From: G020353235 sp035528295
Lineage (GTDB): Bacteria > Chloroflexota > Dehalococcoidia > Dehalococcoidales > JAUYDJ01
NCBI GenBank assembly: GCA_035528295.1
Contig: DATKYY010000020.1
Location: 1-33,110, forward strand
DNA length: 33,110 nucleotides
Direction of reading: 5' to 3'
In this document: positions 16,081-24,159 of the stretch, in pieces
Numbering within the stretch: position 1 is the first letter of the stretch
Layout: the number at the start of each line of letters is the position of its first letter
Program-made: the position numbers and the translations under genes
The notes under the pieces: generated by a model
Seen by the model: only the letters and a program-made list of their open reading frames with translations
Told to the model about the DNA's origin: nothing
Databases searched by the model: none

Positions 16081-18375
16081 ATGAATCCCTCGGCTTTTCT
16101 TAACCACCTCACCGCCCAGCCCAGTTATCGGGCGCAGATTGTTCATATTGAACATATCCCGCCCCGCGATGCCCGCCATGCCGAACTAGACGAAGCACTG
16201 ACCGCCCGCCTGAAAGACCGCCTCGCCGAGCATAAGCTGCTGCCCCTCTACACCCACCAGGCGGAAGCGGTGAACAAAGCCCGAGCCGGCCAGAATGTGA
16301 TGGTGTCAACCTCAAGCGCCAGCGGCAAGACACTGTGCTACAACATCCCCGTTCTGGAGGCAATCTTGACCGAGCCGGGTAGCGGCGCCCTCTATCTCTT
16401 CCCCACCAAAGCCCTGGCTCAGGACCAGCTTCGCGGACTGCAAGAGCTTTTTTACCCCGACCTGCTCCAGATAGAGGACTTTGCCACCTTTGATGGTGAC
16501 ACCCCGTCATCAGAGCGGGCGGCTATCAGGAAACGGGCCCGCATAATACTCACCAACCCGGATATGCTCCACATCGGCATCCTGCCCAACCACCAGTCCT
16601 GGTCAAGGCTGCTGCGCCACCTGAAATTTGTGGTGGTTGACGAAGCCCATATCTACCGCGGTATTTTTGGCTCCCATGTCGGTAATGTGCTCCGCCGCTT
16701 GCGCCGGCTGTGCCGTTATTACGGCGCAACCCCCCAGTTCATCTGCTGCTCGGCTACCGTGGCCAACCCCGGCGAGCATGCCGAGAGGCTGGTGGGAGTG
16801 CCTTTCGCCGTGGTTGAAAACGACGGCTCTCCCCACGGCGGCAAGGACTTTGCCTTCTGGAACCCGCCCCTTATTGATGAGGCGAGAAGCGCCCGGCGCA
16901 GCGCCAACAGCGAGGCGACCAATCTATTTACCGAGCTGGTGAGCCATCATATCCGCACCCTCACCTTTACCCGCAGCCGCCGGCTGACCGAGCTGATTTA
17001 TGCCTATTCCAGGCGCCGTCTGGCGGAGACCACGCCGGCGCTGGCCCAGAGAATCAAGCCCTACCGGGCGGGCTATCTGGCTGAGGAGCGCCGCCAGATT
17101 GAGCAGGCGCTATTCAGCGGTCAGCTTCTGGGTGTGGTGGCGACGACCGCTTTGGAGCTTGGCATCGATATCGGTGATTTGGAGGCAACGGTGCTTACCG
17201 GCTATCCGGGAAGTATTGCCAGCACCTGGCAGCAGGCCGGCCGGAGCGGGCGGGGCAAAGAAGAGTCAATCAGCTTTCTGATTGGGCTGGATAACCCCCT
17301 TGACCAGTACTTCATGCGCCACCCCGAATTCTTTTTCCAGAAAATCGTGGAGAATGCCCTGGTCAATCCGGCTAACCCCTATATCCTGAGAGCCCACCTG
17401 CTATGTGCTGCCTGGGAGCTACCGCTGACCGAAAATGATGCCGAAATCTTCGGCGCCACTTTAAGCCAGGAAGTAAGCGGGCTGGAGGAGCAGAAGCTGC
17501 TCCGGGAGCGCCATCACCGCTGGTATCTCTCTCCCGCCATCGCCTATCCGGCTCAGGACATAAATATCCGCTCCACCTCCTGGCAGAACTACGCCATTAT
17601 TGATACCTCCACCAACTCCCTGCTGGAGACGATTGAGGGCAGTATTGCCTTCTTTCAGGTGCACCCGGGGGCTATTTATCTCCATCAGGGCGAGCCCTAC
17701 CTGGTCACCGAGCTTGACCTGAATAATCACATTGCCTACGTTGAGCCCAGCGGCGCCACCTACTACACCCAGACTAAAGAACTCACCGACTTGCATATTA
17801 TCAAGACCATCCGCAGCCAGAGCCTGGGTCAGGTCAAGGTATATCTGGGCCAGGTTGAGGTCACCACCAGCGTGGTCGGCTTCAAGAAGAAGGCCCAGTT
17901 CACCGAGGAGGTCATCGGGGAGGAACCCCTGGATTTGCCCCCCCAGCACTTCCCTACCGTAGCGCTGTGGTTTGACCTCCCCACCCAAGCAGTTAACCAG
18001 CTGGTCAAAGACCAGCTGGACTTCGCCGGCGGGCTGCATGCCGCCGAGCATGCCGCCATTGCCATCCTGCCCCTGTTTGCCCTCTGCGACCGTAACGATA
18101 TCGGCGGCGTATCCACCCCCCGGCACCCCGATACCGGCAAAGCCCAGATATTCATCTACGATGCCTACCCCGGCGGTATTGGTATTGCCGAAAAAGGCTT
18201 TGATTTAATCGCCTCACTCTGGCAGGCTACCCTGAAGGCGATTGCCGAGTGCCCCTGCCTTGAGGGCTGCCCCAGTTGCATCCAGTCACCCAAGTGTGGC
18301 AATAATAATAAACCCCTGGATAAGAAAGCCGCCCTGGTGCTGCTCCAGGGGTTAGCCAACCTAACGGAGGTTTAA
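16081..18375 (+). CDS. DEAD/DEAH-box helicase with DUF1998 domain (MrfA/YprA-like)
   Basis: A superfamily 2 helicase of 764 residues. Visible motifs are the Q-like LYTHQ (56-60), motif I SSASGKT (near 78-84), FPTKALAQDQL, motif II DEAH (187-190), motif III CSAT (near 223), and in the second RecA domain TTALELGIDIGDLEAT and QQAGRSGRG. The C-terminus is the DUF1998 type, with five clustered cysteines (724, 726, 730, 733, 739; CPCLEGCPSC then KCG) that probably bind zinc. This architecture matches Bacillus MrfA, a 3'-5' DNA helicase in repair of mitomycin-type lesions. A DNA repair role is therefore likely, but no MrfB nuclease partner is next to it. The ribosome site is weak. Confidence 0.9.
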   Translation: MNPSAFLNHLTAQPSYRAQIVHIEHIPPRDARHAELDEALTARLKDRLAEHKLLPLYTHQAEAVNKARAGQNVMVSTSSASGKTLCYNIPVLEAILTEPGSGALYLFPTKALAQDQLRGLQELFYPDLLQIEDFATFDGDTPSSERAAIRKRARIILTNPDMLHIGILPNHQSWSRLLRHLKFVVVDEAHIYRGIFGSHVGNVLRRLRRLCRYYGATPQFICCSATVANPGEHAERLVGVPFAVVENDGSPHGGKDFAFWNPPLIDEARSARRSANSEATNLFTELVSHHIRTLTFTRSRRLTELIYAYSRRRLAETTPALAQRIKPYRAGYLAEERRQIEQALFSGQLLGVVATTALELGIDIGDLEATVLTGYPGSIASTWQQAGRSGRGKEESISFLIGLDNPLDQYFMRHPEFFFQKIVENALVNPANPYILRAHLLCAAWELPLTENDAEIFGATLSQEVSGLEEQKLLRERHHRWYLSPAIAYPAQDINIRSTSWQNYAIIDTSTNSLLETIEGSIAFFQVHPGAIYLHQGEPYLVTELDLNNHIAYVEPSGATYYTQTKELTDLHIIKTIRSQSLGQVKVYLGQVEVTTSVVGFKKKAQFTEEVIGEEPLDLPPQHFPTVALWFDLPTQAVNQLVKDQLDFAGGLHAAEHAAIAILPLFALCDRNDIGGVSTPRHPDTGKAQIFIYDAYPGGIGIAEKGFDLIASLWQATLKAIAECPCLEGCPSCIQSPKCGNNNKPLDKKAALVLLQGLANLTEV

Positions 18376-19569
18376 TTGGCGGCAGAACAAGGCATACTGG
18401 CTTCCACCGAATTTCAGATGAGCCTGCTACTGTTTGTCGCTCTGGCTGGTTATCTCATTGCCTACCGCATAAACCAGTCGGCCGTCGTCGGCATAATTTT
18501 AGCCGGTATAATCGTCGGTCCGAGCTTATTGGGGCTGGTCACCTATACCGACTTTGTCTCCACTCTAGCCCACATCGGCGCCGTCGTTCTTCTCTTCACC
18601 ATCGGGCTGGAATTCGAGATAAGAGAGATAATCAATCTCAAATACTTCTTTATTGCCCTGCTGGGGATTATTCTACCCTGGCTCGGCGGCTTCTTCCTGG
18701 CTGAGCTATTTGGCTTTGATTTTGCCGCTTCTATCTTTGTCGGCACTGCCCTGACCGCAACCAGTATCGCCATCACCGCCAATGTGCTCCGGGAGATGGG
18801 CAAGCTGAAAAGCCCGGCGGGAAAAGCCATAATCGGTGCCGCCATAATCGATGACGTTCTCGCCCTCTTTGCCCTCACCATCTCCGAGGAAATTGTCGCC
18901 CAGATAATCTCGCCAACCATTATTCTTATCATGATAGCCAAGGGAGTGGTGTTCATCGCCGCCGCCATTTTCCTGGGTAAGGCGGTTATCTGCAAGAGCC
19001 TGGTTAAAATAGACGCCACCAAGATAGCCCGGAAGTATCCTGAGTCCGTCTTCATCTATGCCATGATGATTGCCTTTCTATACAGCATGGCTGCCGAGTT
19101 CGTCGGGCTATCCGCCATCGTCGGCTCATTCCTGGCCGGGGCTTGCTTCGCCGGCATCAAATTAAAGAGCGGTAAAATCTTCAAAGAGGGCGCTGAACAC
19201 CTGCAAATCATCTTTGCCTCCATTTTCTTTATCTCTCTGGGAGTATTGATTGACCTCCACCTAATCACGCTGGAACTCATCTGGTTTATTCTGGCTTTAA
19301 CCGTGGTGGCCATGTTGACCAAAATCATCGGTTGCGGTCTGCCGGCCATATTAGGTAAGATGAACCGGAAGGATTCGCTGGTTATTGGTATCGGCATGGC
19401 GCCCCGAGGGGAAATAGCCATGATTATCGCCCTCATCGGCTTCAGTAATAAGATTATAATGCAGGACACATATGCGGCTCTGGTCCTGATGAGCCTGTTG
19501 ACAACGCTGATACCACCGCTTATCTTTAGAAACTGGTTGTTTAAGGAGTCAAGGGAGAGCAAACCATGA
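18376..19569 (+). CDS. Kef-type cation:proton antiporter (CPA2 family)
   Basis: A membrane protein of 397 residues with about twelve hydrophobic segments. It has the CPA2 features GIILAGIIVGPSLLGL, HIGAVVLLFTIGLEFE, a TALTATSIAITANVLREMG stretch, and GAAIIDDVLALFAL with the paired Asp typical of the ion-binding site. It lacks the cytosolic TrkA-N domains of KefB/KefC and resembles NapA/GerN Na+/H+ antiporters. The start is TTG at 18376, directly after the helicase stop, with CGGAGG five bases before it. The stop overlaps the lgt ATG by four bases. Substrate (Na+ or K+) cannot be decided from sequence alone. Confidence 0.9.
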   Translation: MAAEQGILASTEFQMSLLLFVALAGYLIAYRINQSAVVGIILAGIIVGPSLLGLVTYTDFVSTLAHIGAVVLLFTIGLEFEIREIINLKYFFIALLGIILPWLGGFFLAELFGFDFAASIFVGTALTATSIAITANVLREMGKLKSPAGKAIIGAAIIDDVLALFALTISEEIVAQIISPTIILIMIAKGVVFIAAAIFLGKAVICKSLVKIDATKIARKYPESVFIYAMMIAFLYSMAAEFVGLSAIVGSFLAGACFAGIKLKSGKIFKEGAEHLQIIFASIFFISLGVLIDLHLITLELIWFILALTVVAMLTKIIGCGLPAILGKMNRKDSLVIGIGMAPRGEIAMIIALIGFSNKIIMQDTYAALVLMSLLTTLIPPLIFRNWLFKESRESKP

Positions 19570-20375
19570 TAATCATAGACCTAGACCCGGTAGCCTTCTT
19601 AAATGTGAGATGGTACGGCATCTTTGTTGCCCTCGGTGTATCCGCCCTGATCTTGTGGACACTGTGGGAGGTAAAGAAGGGCGCCAAAGTCTCCTATGAT
19701 ACGGTGATAACGGCGGCACTGGTCGGCATTCCCTCCGGGGTGATAGTAGCCAAACTGCTCCACATTATTGACAATATCGTGATTGCCAAACTGCACCCCG
19801 AGCTTCTCCTGACCTCTCCGACACATATCATTGACTACACCCAGCACCCCGAGCTGATATTAAGCGGGCAGGGTTTGACCATCTATGGTGCCGTTCTGGG
19901 CGCCGCCCTGGGTGTCTGGATTTACAGCAAGTTCAGCGACTTCCAGTTCGGTTACTTCACCGATGTGATCACACCGGGCATTATATTAGCCCAGGCTATC
20001 GGTAGAATCGGCTGCACCCTTAATCGCTGCTGCTACGGTACTACCTGCTCCCTGCCCTGGGGTATAGACTATGGCTTCGGCCCGGTGCACCCCACCCAGA
20101 TTTATGAGATTATCTTCCTGGCGATAATATTTGCCGTTCTGCTTAAACTCAGGGGGCGGCTGGAGCCGTCCGGCTCAATCTTCCTGGTCTACCTCAGCCT
20201 GTACTCACTGTGGCGGATTGGCCTTGATTTCATACGGGAGGGAGCACCCTTCCTCTTCGGCCTGCACCAGGCACAGGTGATTGCCATAATCGTCCTGGCC
20301 ATTACCGTGTCTCTGCTGGCTTACCGCACCCACTGGGTGCCACGGGGAAGCCAGCCTGATTCGGAGACAGAATAA
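19566..20375 (+). CDS. lgt: Prolipoprotein diacylglyceryl transferase
   Basis: Lgt moves a diacylglyceryl group from phosphatidylglycerol to the lipobox cysteine of prolipoproteins. The 269-residue protein has seven or so membrane segments, an N-terminal RWYGIFVALGV, TIYGAVLGAALGVWIYSK, the signature GRIGCTLNRCCYG (Arg147 in GRIG), PVHPTQIYEI and DFIREG. At the site of the enterobacterial essential His (HGG) it has Tyr107 (IYGA); many Gram-positive and chloroflexal Lgt proteins also differ here. It overlaps the antiporter gene by four bases. At least one lipoprotein substrate candidate is encoded in the window (25619-26332). Confidence 0.93.
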   Translation: MIIIDLDPVAFLNVRWYGIFVALGVSALILWTLWEVKKGAKVSYDTVITAALVGIPSGVIVAKLLHIIDNIVIAKLHPELLLTSPTHIIDYTQHPELILSGQGLTIYGAVLGAALGVWIYSKFSDFQFGYFTDVITPGIILAQAIGRIGCTLNRCCYGTTCSLPWGIDYGFGPVHPTQIYEIIFLAIIFAVLLKLRGRLEPSGSIFLVYLSLYSLWRIGLDFIREGAPFLFGLHQAQVIAIIVLAITVSLLAYRTHWVPRGSQPDSETE

Positions 20376-20398
20376 ATATATACTTCAAGAGAGACACC

Positions 20399-21469
20399 TT
20401 GAAGCGATTGTTCACACCTAGAATTCGGATTATTATCGCCGGGCTCGTTTTTGGAGTCCTGGCGGCACTGATGACCAACTGGGGCAACCCGCCCAATATG
20501 GGCATCTGTGTTGCCTGTTTCCTCCGTGATGTTGCCGGTGCGCTCGGACTGCACCGGGCTTCGGTAGTCCAATACCTCCGTCCCGAAATCGCCGGCTTCC
20601 TGCTGGGTGCCTTCATCACCGCTTACGCCTTCGGCGAATTCCGCTCCCGGGGTGGCGCCTCACCCCTGGTTCGCTTTATCCTGGGCGCCCTGGTTATGAT
20701 TGGCGCCATGGTCTTTCTGGGCTGCCCGATTCGCATGATGCTGCGCATCGCCGGCGGCGACCTGAACGGTATTGTCGCCCTGGCCGGAGTAATCGCCGGG
20801 GTACTGGTGGGCATTCTCTTTCTGACAAGAGGCTTCAATCTGGGGCGCGCCATTAAGATGCACCCCCTGGTCGGCTGGATTATGCCCGTCCTGATGCTGG
20901 GGCTGCTGCTGCTGGCTATCTTCAAGCCCGGCTTTATCTTTGCCAGCGAGACAGGTCCGGGGACGATGTATGCCCCAGTTGCCGTTTCGCTTGTCATCGG
21001 GCTGGTGGTTGGCTTTCTCGCCCAGAGGACCAGAATGTGCTTCGTCGGTGCCTGGCGCGACGTCTTCCTGGTCAGGGACTTCTACCTCCTCAGCGGGGTA
21101 ATCGCCTTTTTCATTGCCGCTTTAGTTACCAATTATATAGTCGGTAACTTCGGCGCCGCTGGCATCTACCACTGGGGCTTTGCCAGCCAGCCGATAGCCC
21201 ATGATAATCACCTCTGGAACTTTCTCGGTATGGGCCTGCTCGGGCTGGCGGCGACGCTAATCGGCGGCTGCCCGCTACGTAATTTAATACTCGCCGGGGA
21301 GGGCGATACCGATGCCGGGGTTACTGTATTGGGTTTTCTGGCCGGAGCGGCTATTGCCCATAACTTTCTCCTCGCCTCAAGCCCAAACGGCACCGGTGCC
21401 TGGGGCCCAGTGGCGGTTATTATCGGGCTGGTCTTCTGTGTAGTAGTCGGTCTGGTAATGAGAGAGTGA
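20399..21469 (+). CDS. YeeE/YedE-family sulfur or selenium transporter
   Basis: A polytopic membrane protein of 356 residues built as an internal repeat. The first half has GICVACFLRD (Cys37, Cys40) and LGCPIR (Cys109); the second has RMCFVGAWRD (Cys214) and GGCPLR (Cys291). The repeated GCPxR and C..xxRD blocks are those of YeeE/YedE proteins. Members include the thiosulfate transporter TsuA and the YedE proteins found with selenium genes. The next genes encode a DUF3343 protein, an NAXD-like protein and a TusA-like carrier, so a role in importing a reduced sulfur or selenium compound is likely. Which of the two cannot be seen. The start is TTG at 20399 with a poor ribosome site. Confidence 0.87.
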   Translation: MKRLFTPRIRIIIAGLVFGVLAALMTNWGNPPNMGICVACFLRDVAGALGLHRASVVQYLRPEIAGFLLGAFITAYAFGEFRSRGGASPLVRFILGALVMIGAMVFLGCPIRMMLRIAGGDLNGIVALAGVIAGVLVGILFLTRGFNLGRAIKMHPLVGWIMPVLMLGLLLLAIFKPGFIFASETGPGTMYAPVAVSLVIGLVVGFLAQRTRMCFVGAWRDVFLVRDFYLLSGVIAFFIAALVTNYIVGNFGAAGIYHWGFASQPIAHDNHLWNFLGMGLLGLAATLIGGCPLRNLILAGEGDTDAGVTVLGFLAGAAIAHNFLLASSPNGTGAWGPVAVIIGLVFCVVVGLVMRE

Positions 21470-21482
21470 GCCGGAGTTAGCT

Positions 21483-22019
21483 ATGCCCTTTTTCAAAAAG
21501 AAGCCAAGTTTTGCCGGCGATGGGCTGGTGCTTTTCATGGATGTCCATGATGCCATGCAGGCAGAAAAAGTCCTCAGCCAGGCCGGTTATCTGGTCAAGC
21601 TGGTGGCACCGCCACCCGAGCTACGCAAGGGCTGCGACCTGGCGGTAGCCATAAACCTGGTGGAGCAGCCCGGCATTGAGCGTGCCCTCAGGGAAAAAGA
21701 GGTCGGCTACGTCAGGGTAACCCCGCTGAAAGCGGGCACCGAGGGAATACTGGAAATCGTCAAAGTAACCGATTTCGGCGACTGGACAATGGTCAAGGCA
21801 GCCAATATGAAGCTCACCTACGATAAGAAGAGCGGCGTCATCGTCAATACCTCCGGCGGTGGCTGCCCCGATATTCCTCAGCTGCATGCCGAGTTGATTG
21901 ATAAAAAGCTTAACGAAGCGCCCAGGCCGAGGGATATCGGCTTCACCCTGTGTGCTTTGATGCTAGACCGGGCCCTGGAGGAGTGCCTCAGCCTCTGGAG
22001 GGGAGACAAAACACAATGA
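21483..22019 (+). CDS. DUF3343 protein with uncharacterised C-terminal half
   Basis: A 178-residue protein. Residues about 14-85 match the DUF3343 (putative sulfur/selenium carrier) pattern: LVLFMDVHDAMQAEKVL, GYLVKLVAPPPELRKGCDLAVAI with Cys51 at the family cysteine, and GYVRVTPLKAG. Residues 90-178 are an extra part not recognised here, with GGGCPDIPQL (Cys128) and two more cysteines (157, 168). It sits between the YedE-like transporter and the NAXD-like gene and overlaps the latter by four bases. An acceptor or carrier of sulfur/selenium from the transporter is a reasonable inference; no activity can be read from the sequence. Confidence 0.8.
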   Translation: MPFFKKKPSFAGDGLVLFMDVHDAMQAEKVLSQAGYLVKLVAPPPELRKGCDLAVAINLVEQPGIERALREKEVGYVRVTPLKAGTEGILEIVKVTDFGDWTMVKAANMKLTYDKKSGVIVNTSGGGCPDIPQLHAELIDKKLNEAPRPRDIGFTLCALMLDRALEECLSLWRGDKTQ

Positions 22020-22903
22020 TGCTCATTGCCGGGACAGTTCCCGCCAAAGAACTGCCCCTGACCCTAACCACCGCCAGAACAGAAGATGATTCTCTGGTTA
22101 TTGACGGGCAGCCCATTCCCTGCACCCAGGGGACTACGGCTGCCATCAGTGCGGCTCTCGCCACCACGAGTTATCTGGGGCGGGACGCCCCCAAGGTGCT
22201 GCTTGCCGGAGACATCGGACAGGGAAAGGGCAGCCGCCAGATTTATGAATATCTCATTGAGCATATAGCCGAGCTTTCTCCTGAAGTACTGGTGCTGCAC
22301 TACTGGCTACCCGACATGGCGCAGACAAAAAGACTCTGTGAAGCGGTTAATAAGTGCCCGCGCCGACCGCTAATGATTGCGGATGCGGCTTCAATGTACT
22401 CGGCCAAAGCCGCCGGACTGGCCAGCGAATTTGATGTCTTCACCCCCGATGCTACCGAGATGGCTTTTCTGGCTGACCCCGAGGTTACCCACCCCGCCTA
22501 TATCAACCGGCACCTGTTTGATACCGATATCACCCAGACGCCGAGGCTGGCTGAGGCTGCCTACCGCGATAACAGCGCTGCCAGGCTACTGCTGGTCAAG
22601 GGTGCCATTGATTACGTCATTAATGACGGCAATATCGTGGCTACCATCGCTGAGCCCGATATACCGGCACTGGAAGCCATCGGTGGTACCGGCGATACCA
22701 TTACCGGTTTGGTAGCCGCCTTTGCCTATGCCGGACTGGAGCTTACCCAGGCCGCCATCATCGCCGCCAGAGCCAACCGTAGCGCCGGGCAGCTGGCCAA
22801 AGTAACCCCGGCCACCAAAGTAAAGCAGGTCATCGCCCGGTATCCCGATGTGTTTCGGGAATATCTATGTCAAAAGGGTAGCGCTTGGTACTGGAAGGAG
22901 TAA
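22016..22903 (+). CDS. NAD(P)HX dehydratase-like / ribokinase-fold protein
   Basis: A protein of 295 residues (294 if the second of two adjacent ATGs is used) related to the C-terminal YjeF (NAXD) and carbohydrate kinase fold. The best evidence is AIGGTGDTITGLVAAFAYAG, with the catalytic-type Asp227, and FTPDATEMAFL, which resembles the TPNxxE block. The glycine-rich AGDIGQGKGSRQIYEYL near residue 64 is unlike classical NAXD, and there is no epimerase (NAXE) domain. Given the neighbours it may be a divergent kinase working on a sulfur/selenium intermediate rather than a metabolite repair enzyme; this is inference. GGAGGGGAG lies about eleven bases upstream, and the start overlaps the DUF3343 stop. 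Confidence 0.75.
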   Translation: MMLIAGTVPAKELPLTLTTARTEDDSLVIDGQPIPCTQGTTAAISAALATTSYLGRDAPKVLLAGDIGQGKGSRQIYEYLIEHIAELSPEVLVLHYWLPDMAQTKRLCEAVNKCPRRPLMIADAASMYSAKAAGLASEFDVFTPDATEMAFLADPEVTHPAYINRHLFDTDITQTPRLAEAAYRDNSAARLLLVKGAIDYVINDGNIVATIAEPDIPALEAIGGTGDTITGLVAAFAYAGLELTQAAIIAARANRSAGQLAKVTPATKVKQVIARYPDVFREYLCQKGSAWYWKE

Positions 22904-23122
22904 ATGGTGATTGAAGTGGATGTGCGGGGCTTTTCCTGCCCCATTCCGGTGGTCAAAACCAAGCAAGCCATAGAGGCAAACCCGAACGAAGTGCTGACGG
23001 TGCTGGTGGAAACCGCCGTCTCCAGAGAGAATGTATCCCGCCTTGCTGAGAGCAAAGGCTATTCAGTAAAAGCAACCGAAACCGGCGGAGAGTACCGTCT
23101 GGTGCTCACCCCACCCCGATAA
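22904..23122 (+). CDS. TusA-family sulfur carrier protein
   Basis: A 72-residue protein with the TusA/SirA fold signature VDVRGFSCPIPVVKTKQAI, in which Cys12 of the CPxP motif carries the persulfide (or selenium) group. The rest, NEVLTVLVETAVSRENVSRLAESKGY, also fits. Unlike YedF it has no C-terminal DsrE-like domain. AAGGAG lies only three bases before the ATG; the next codon is GTG, which would give better spacing, so the protein may start one residue later. It ends the plus-strand run and converges with the DUF5661 gene after twelve bases, without a visible terminator. Confidence 0.9.
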   Translation: MVIEVDVRGFSCPIPVVKTKQAIEANPNEVLTVLVETAVSRENVSRLAESKGYSVKATETGGEYRLVLTPPR

Positions 23123-23134
23123 ATATGCCCCTGT

Positions 23135-23404
23135 TTACGGCGCCTTCCCTGCCTCGGCTTCCTGCTCCATCTTGTCCAGTCTGGTGTAATAGTCGGCAAA
23201 TTCATTGAGATGAGCCAGGGCAATCTTGCCGGTTATTATCGGGTCATCGTTGGTCACATTGGTGTGAGGGTCAACCAGCCCGTGCTCCAGCTCAACATCC
23301 ATACCCATCCTGAATTGCTCGACATCAAACCGGCTCCAATCAATGCCCAGAGCTTCCCCGACCTTTTTAGCTTCCTCGGCGGTGAAGTGCTTTTTGCCTC
23401 CCAT
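23135..23404 (-). CDS. DUF5661 family protein
   Basis: An 89-residue acidic protein beginning MGGKKHFTAEEAKKVGEALG, followed by DWSRFDVEQFRMGMDVELEHG, DPHTNVTNDDPIITGKIALA and HLNEFADYYTRLDKMEQEAE. This is the conserved core of DUF5661, a short family with no known function. AGGAGG lies five bases before the ATG. The gene is 33 bases after the LOG-family gene and is last in its minus-strand run. The conserved His, Asp and Glu residues could bind a metal, but that is a guess. Confidence 0.8.
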   Translation of the reverse strand: MGGKKHFTAEEAKKVGEALGIDWSRFDVEQFRMGMDVELEHGLVDPHTNVTNDDPIITGKIALAHLNEFADYYTRLDKMEQEAEAGKAP

Positions 23405-23437
23405 ATCAACCTCCTAAAAATATTCCAGCCGTTAATC

Positions 23438-24121
23438 TCACCTGACCAGTGCCTTCCGACCGATAATCTCTTTCTTCTGGTACCACTTCTGGACTGCCTC
23501 GATAACCTCACCCGGCTGGTCGCAGACCCGGAGCAGGTCAAGGTCCTCCTCGGAAATATAACCTTTAGCCAGGGTGTAATTCCTGAGCCAGTCCAGGAAC
23601 CCCTCCCAGTACTGGCCATCAAACAATACCACCGGAAATGGTTTTATCTTATGGGTCTGCATCAGGGTTAATAACTCGGTTACCTCATCAAGGGTGCCCA
23701 GCCCACCCGGCATGATGACAAAGGCAGCGGCATACTTCACCAGCATGATTTTGCGGACAAAGAAGTGATGAAAGGTCACTGAGTGGGTGACGTAGGCATT
23801 GGCCGACTGCTGCTCAGGTAGCTCAATATTCAGCCCCACTGAAGTAACCCCGGCTTCACTGGCACCCCGGTTGGCCGCCTCCATAACCCCGGGACCACCC
23901 CCGGTGATGATGGAAAAGCCCAGCTGACCAAGCCCTCGGGCAATCTCCTGAGTCTGCTTATACAGCTCATCACCCTCCTTGATTCGGGCCGAACCATATA
24001 CGCTCACCGCCGGTTCAATACCAGCTAGCTCGTCAAAACCCTCCACCAGCTCCCCGATTATGCGAAACATGCGCCAGGACTCTTCCTTGGCTAACTCGTT
24101 TATCTCATATCCGTGCCGCAT
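23438..24121 (-). CDS. LOG-family (TIGR00730-type) protein
   Basis: A Rossmann-like protein of 227 residues with the two LOG signatures, ITGGGPGVMEAANRGA (near 72-87) and MPGGLGTLDEVTELLTL (near 138-154). These belong to phosphoribohydrolases that release bases from nucleoside 5'-monophosphates. Proteins of this type were formerly called lysine decarboxylases, which is not supported here. GLNIELPEQQSANAYVTHS and FFVRKIMLVKYA are also typical. GGGAGG lies five bases before the ATG. The gene is 38 bases after the beta-CASP gene. Natural substrate is not decided. Confidence 0.9.
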   Translation of the reverse strand: MRHGYEINELAKEESWRMFRIIGELVEGFDELAGIEPAVSVYGSARIKEGDELYKQTQEIARGLGQLGFSIITGGGPGVMEAANRGASEAGVTSVGLNIELPEQQSANAYVTHSVTFHHFFVRKIMLVKYAAAFVIMPGGLGTLDEVTELLTLMQTHKIKPFPVVLFDGQYWEGFLDWLRNYTLAKGYISEEDLDLLRVCDQPGEVIEAVQKWYQKKEIIGRKALVR

Positions 24122-24159
24122 ATTGACCTCCCAAAAGATATTAAAAATAACCTGACCGA

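Noticed and set aside
17461..18126. 221-residue frame antisense to the helicase
   Set aside because: Gly/Val-rich mirror of a GC-rich gene with clear conserved motifs on the other strand; no ribosome site or recognisable domain.
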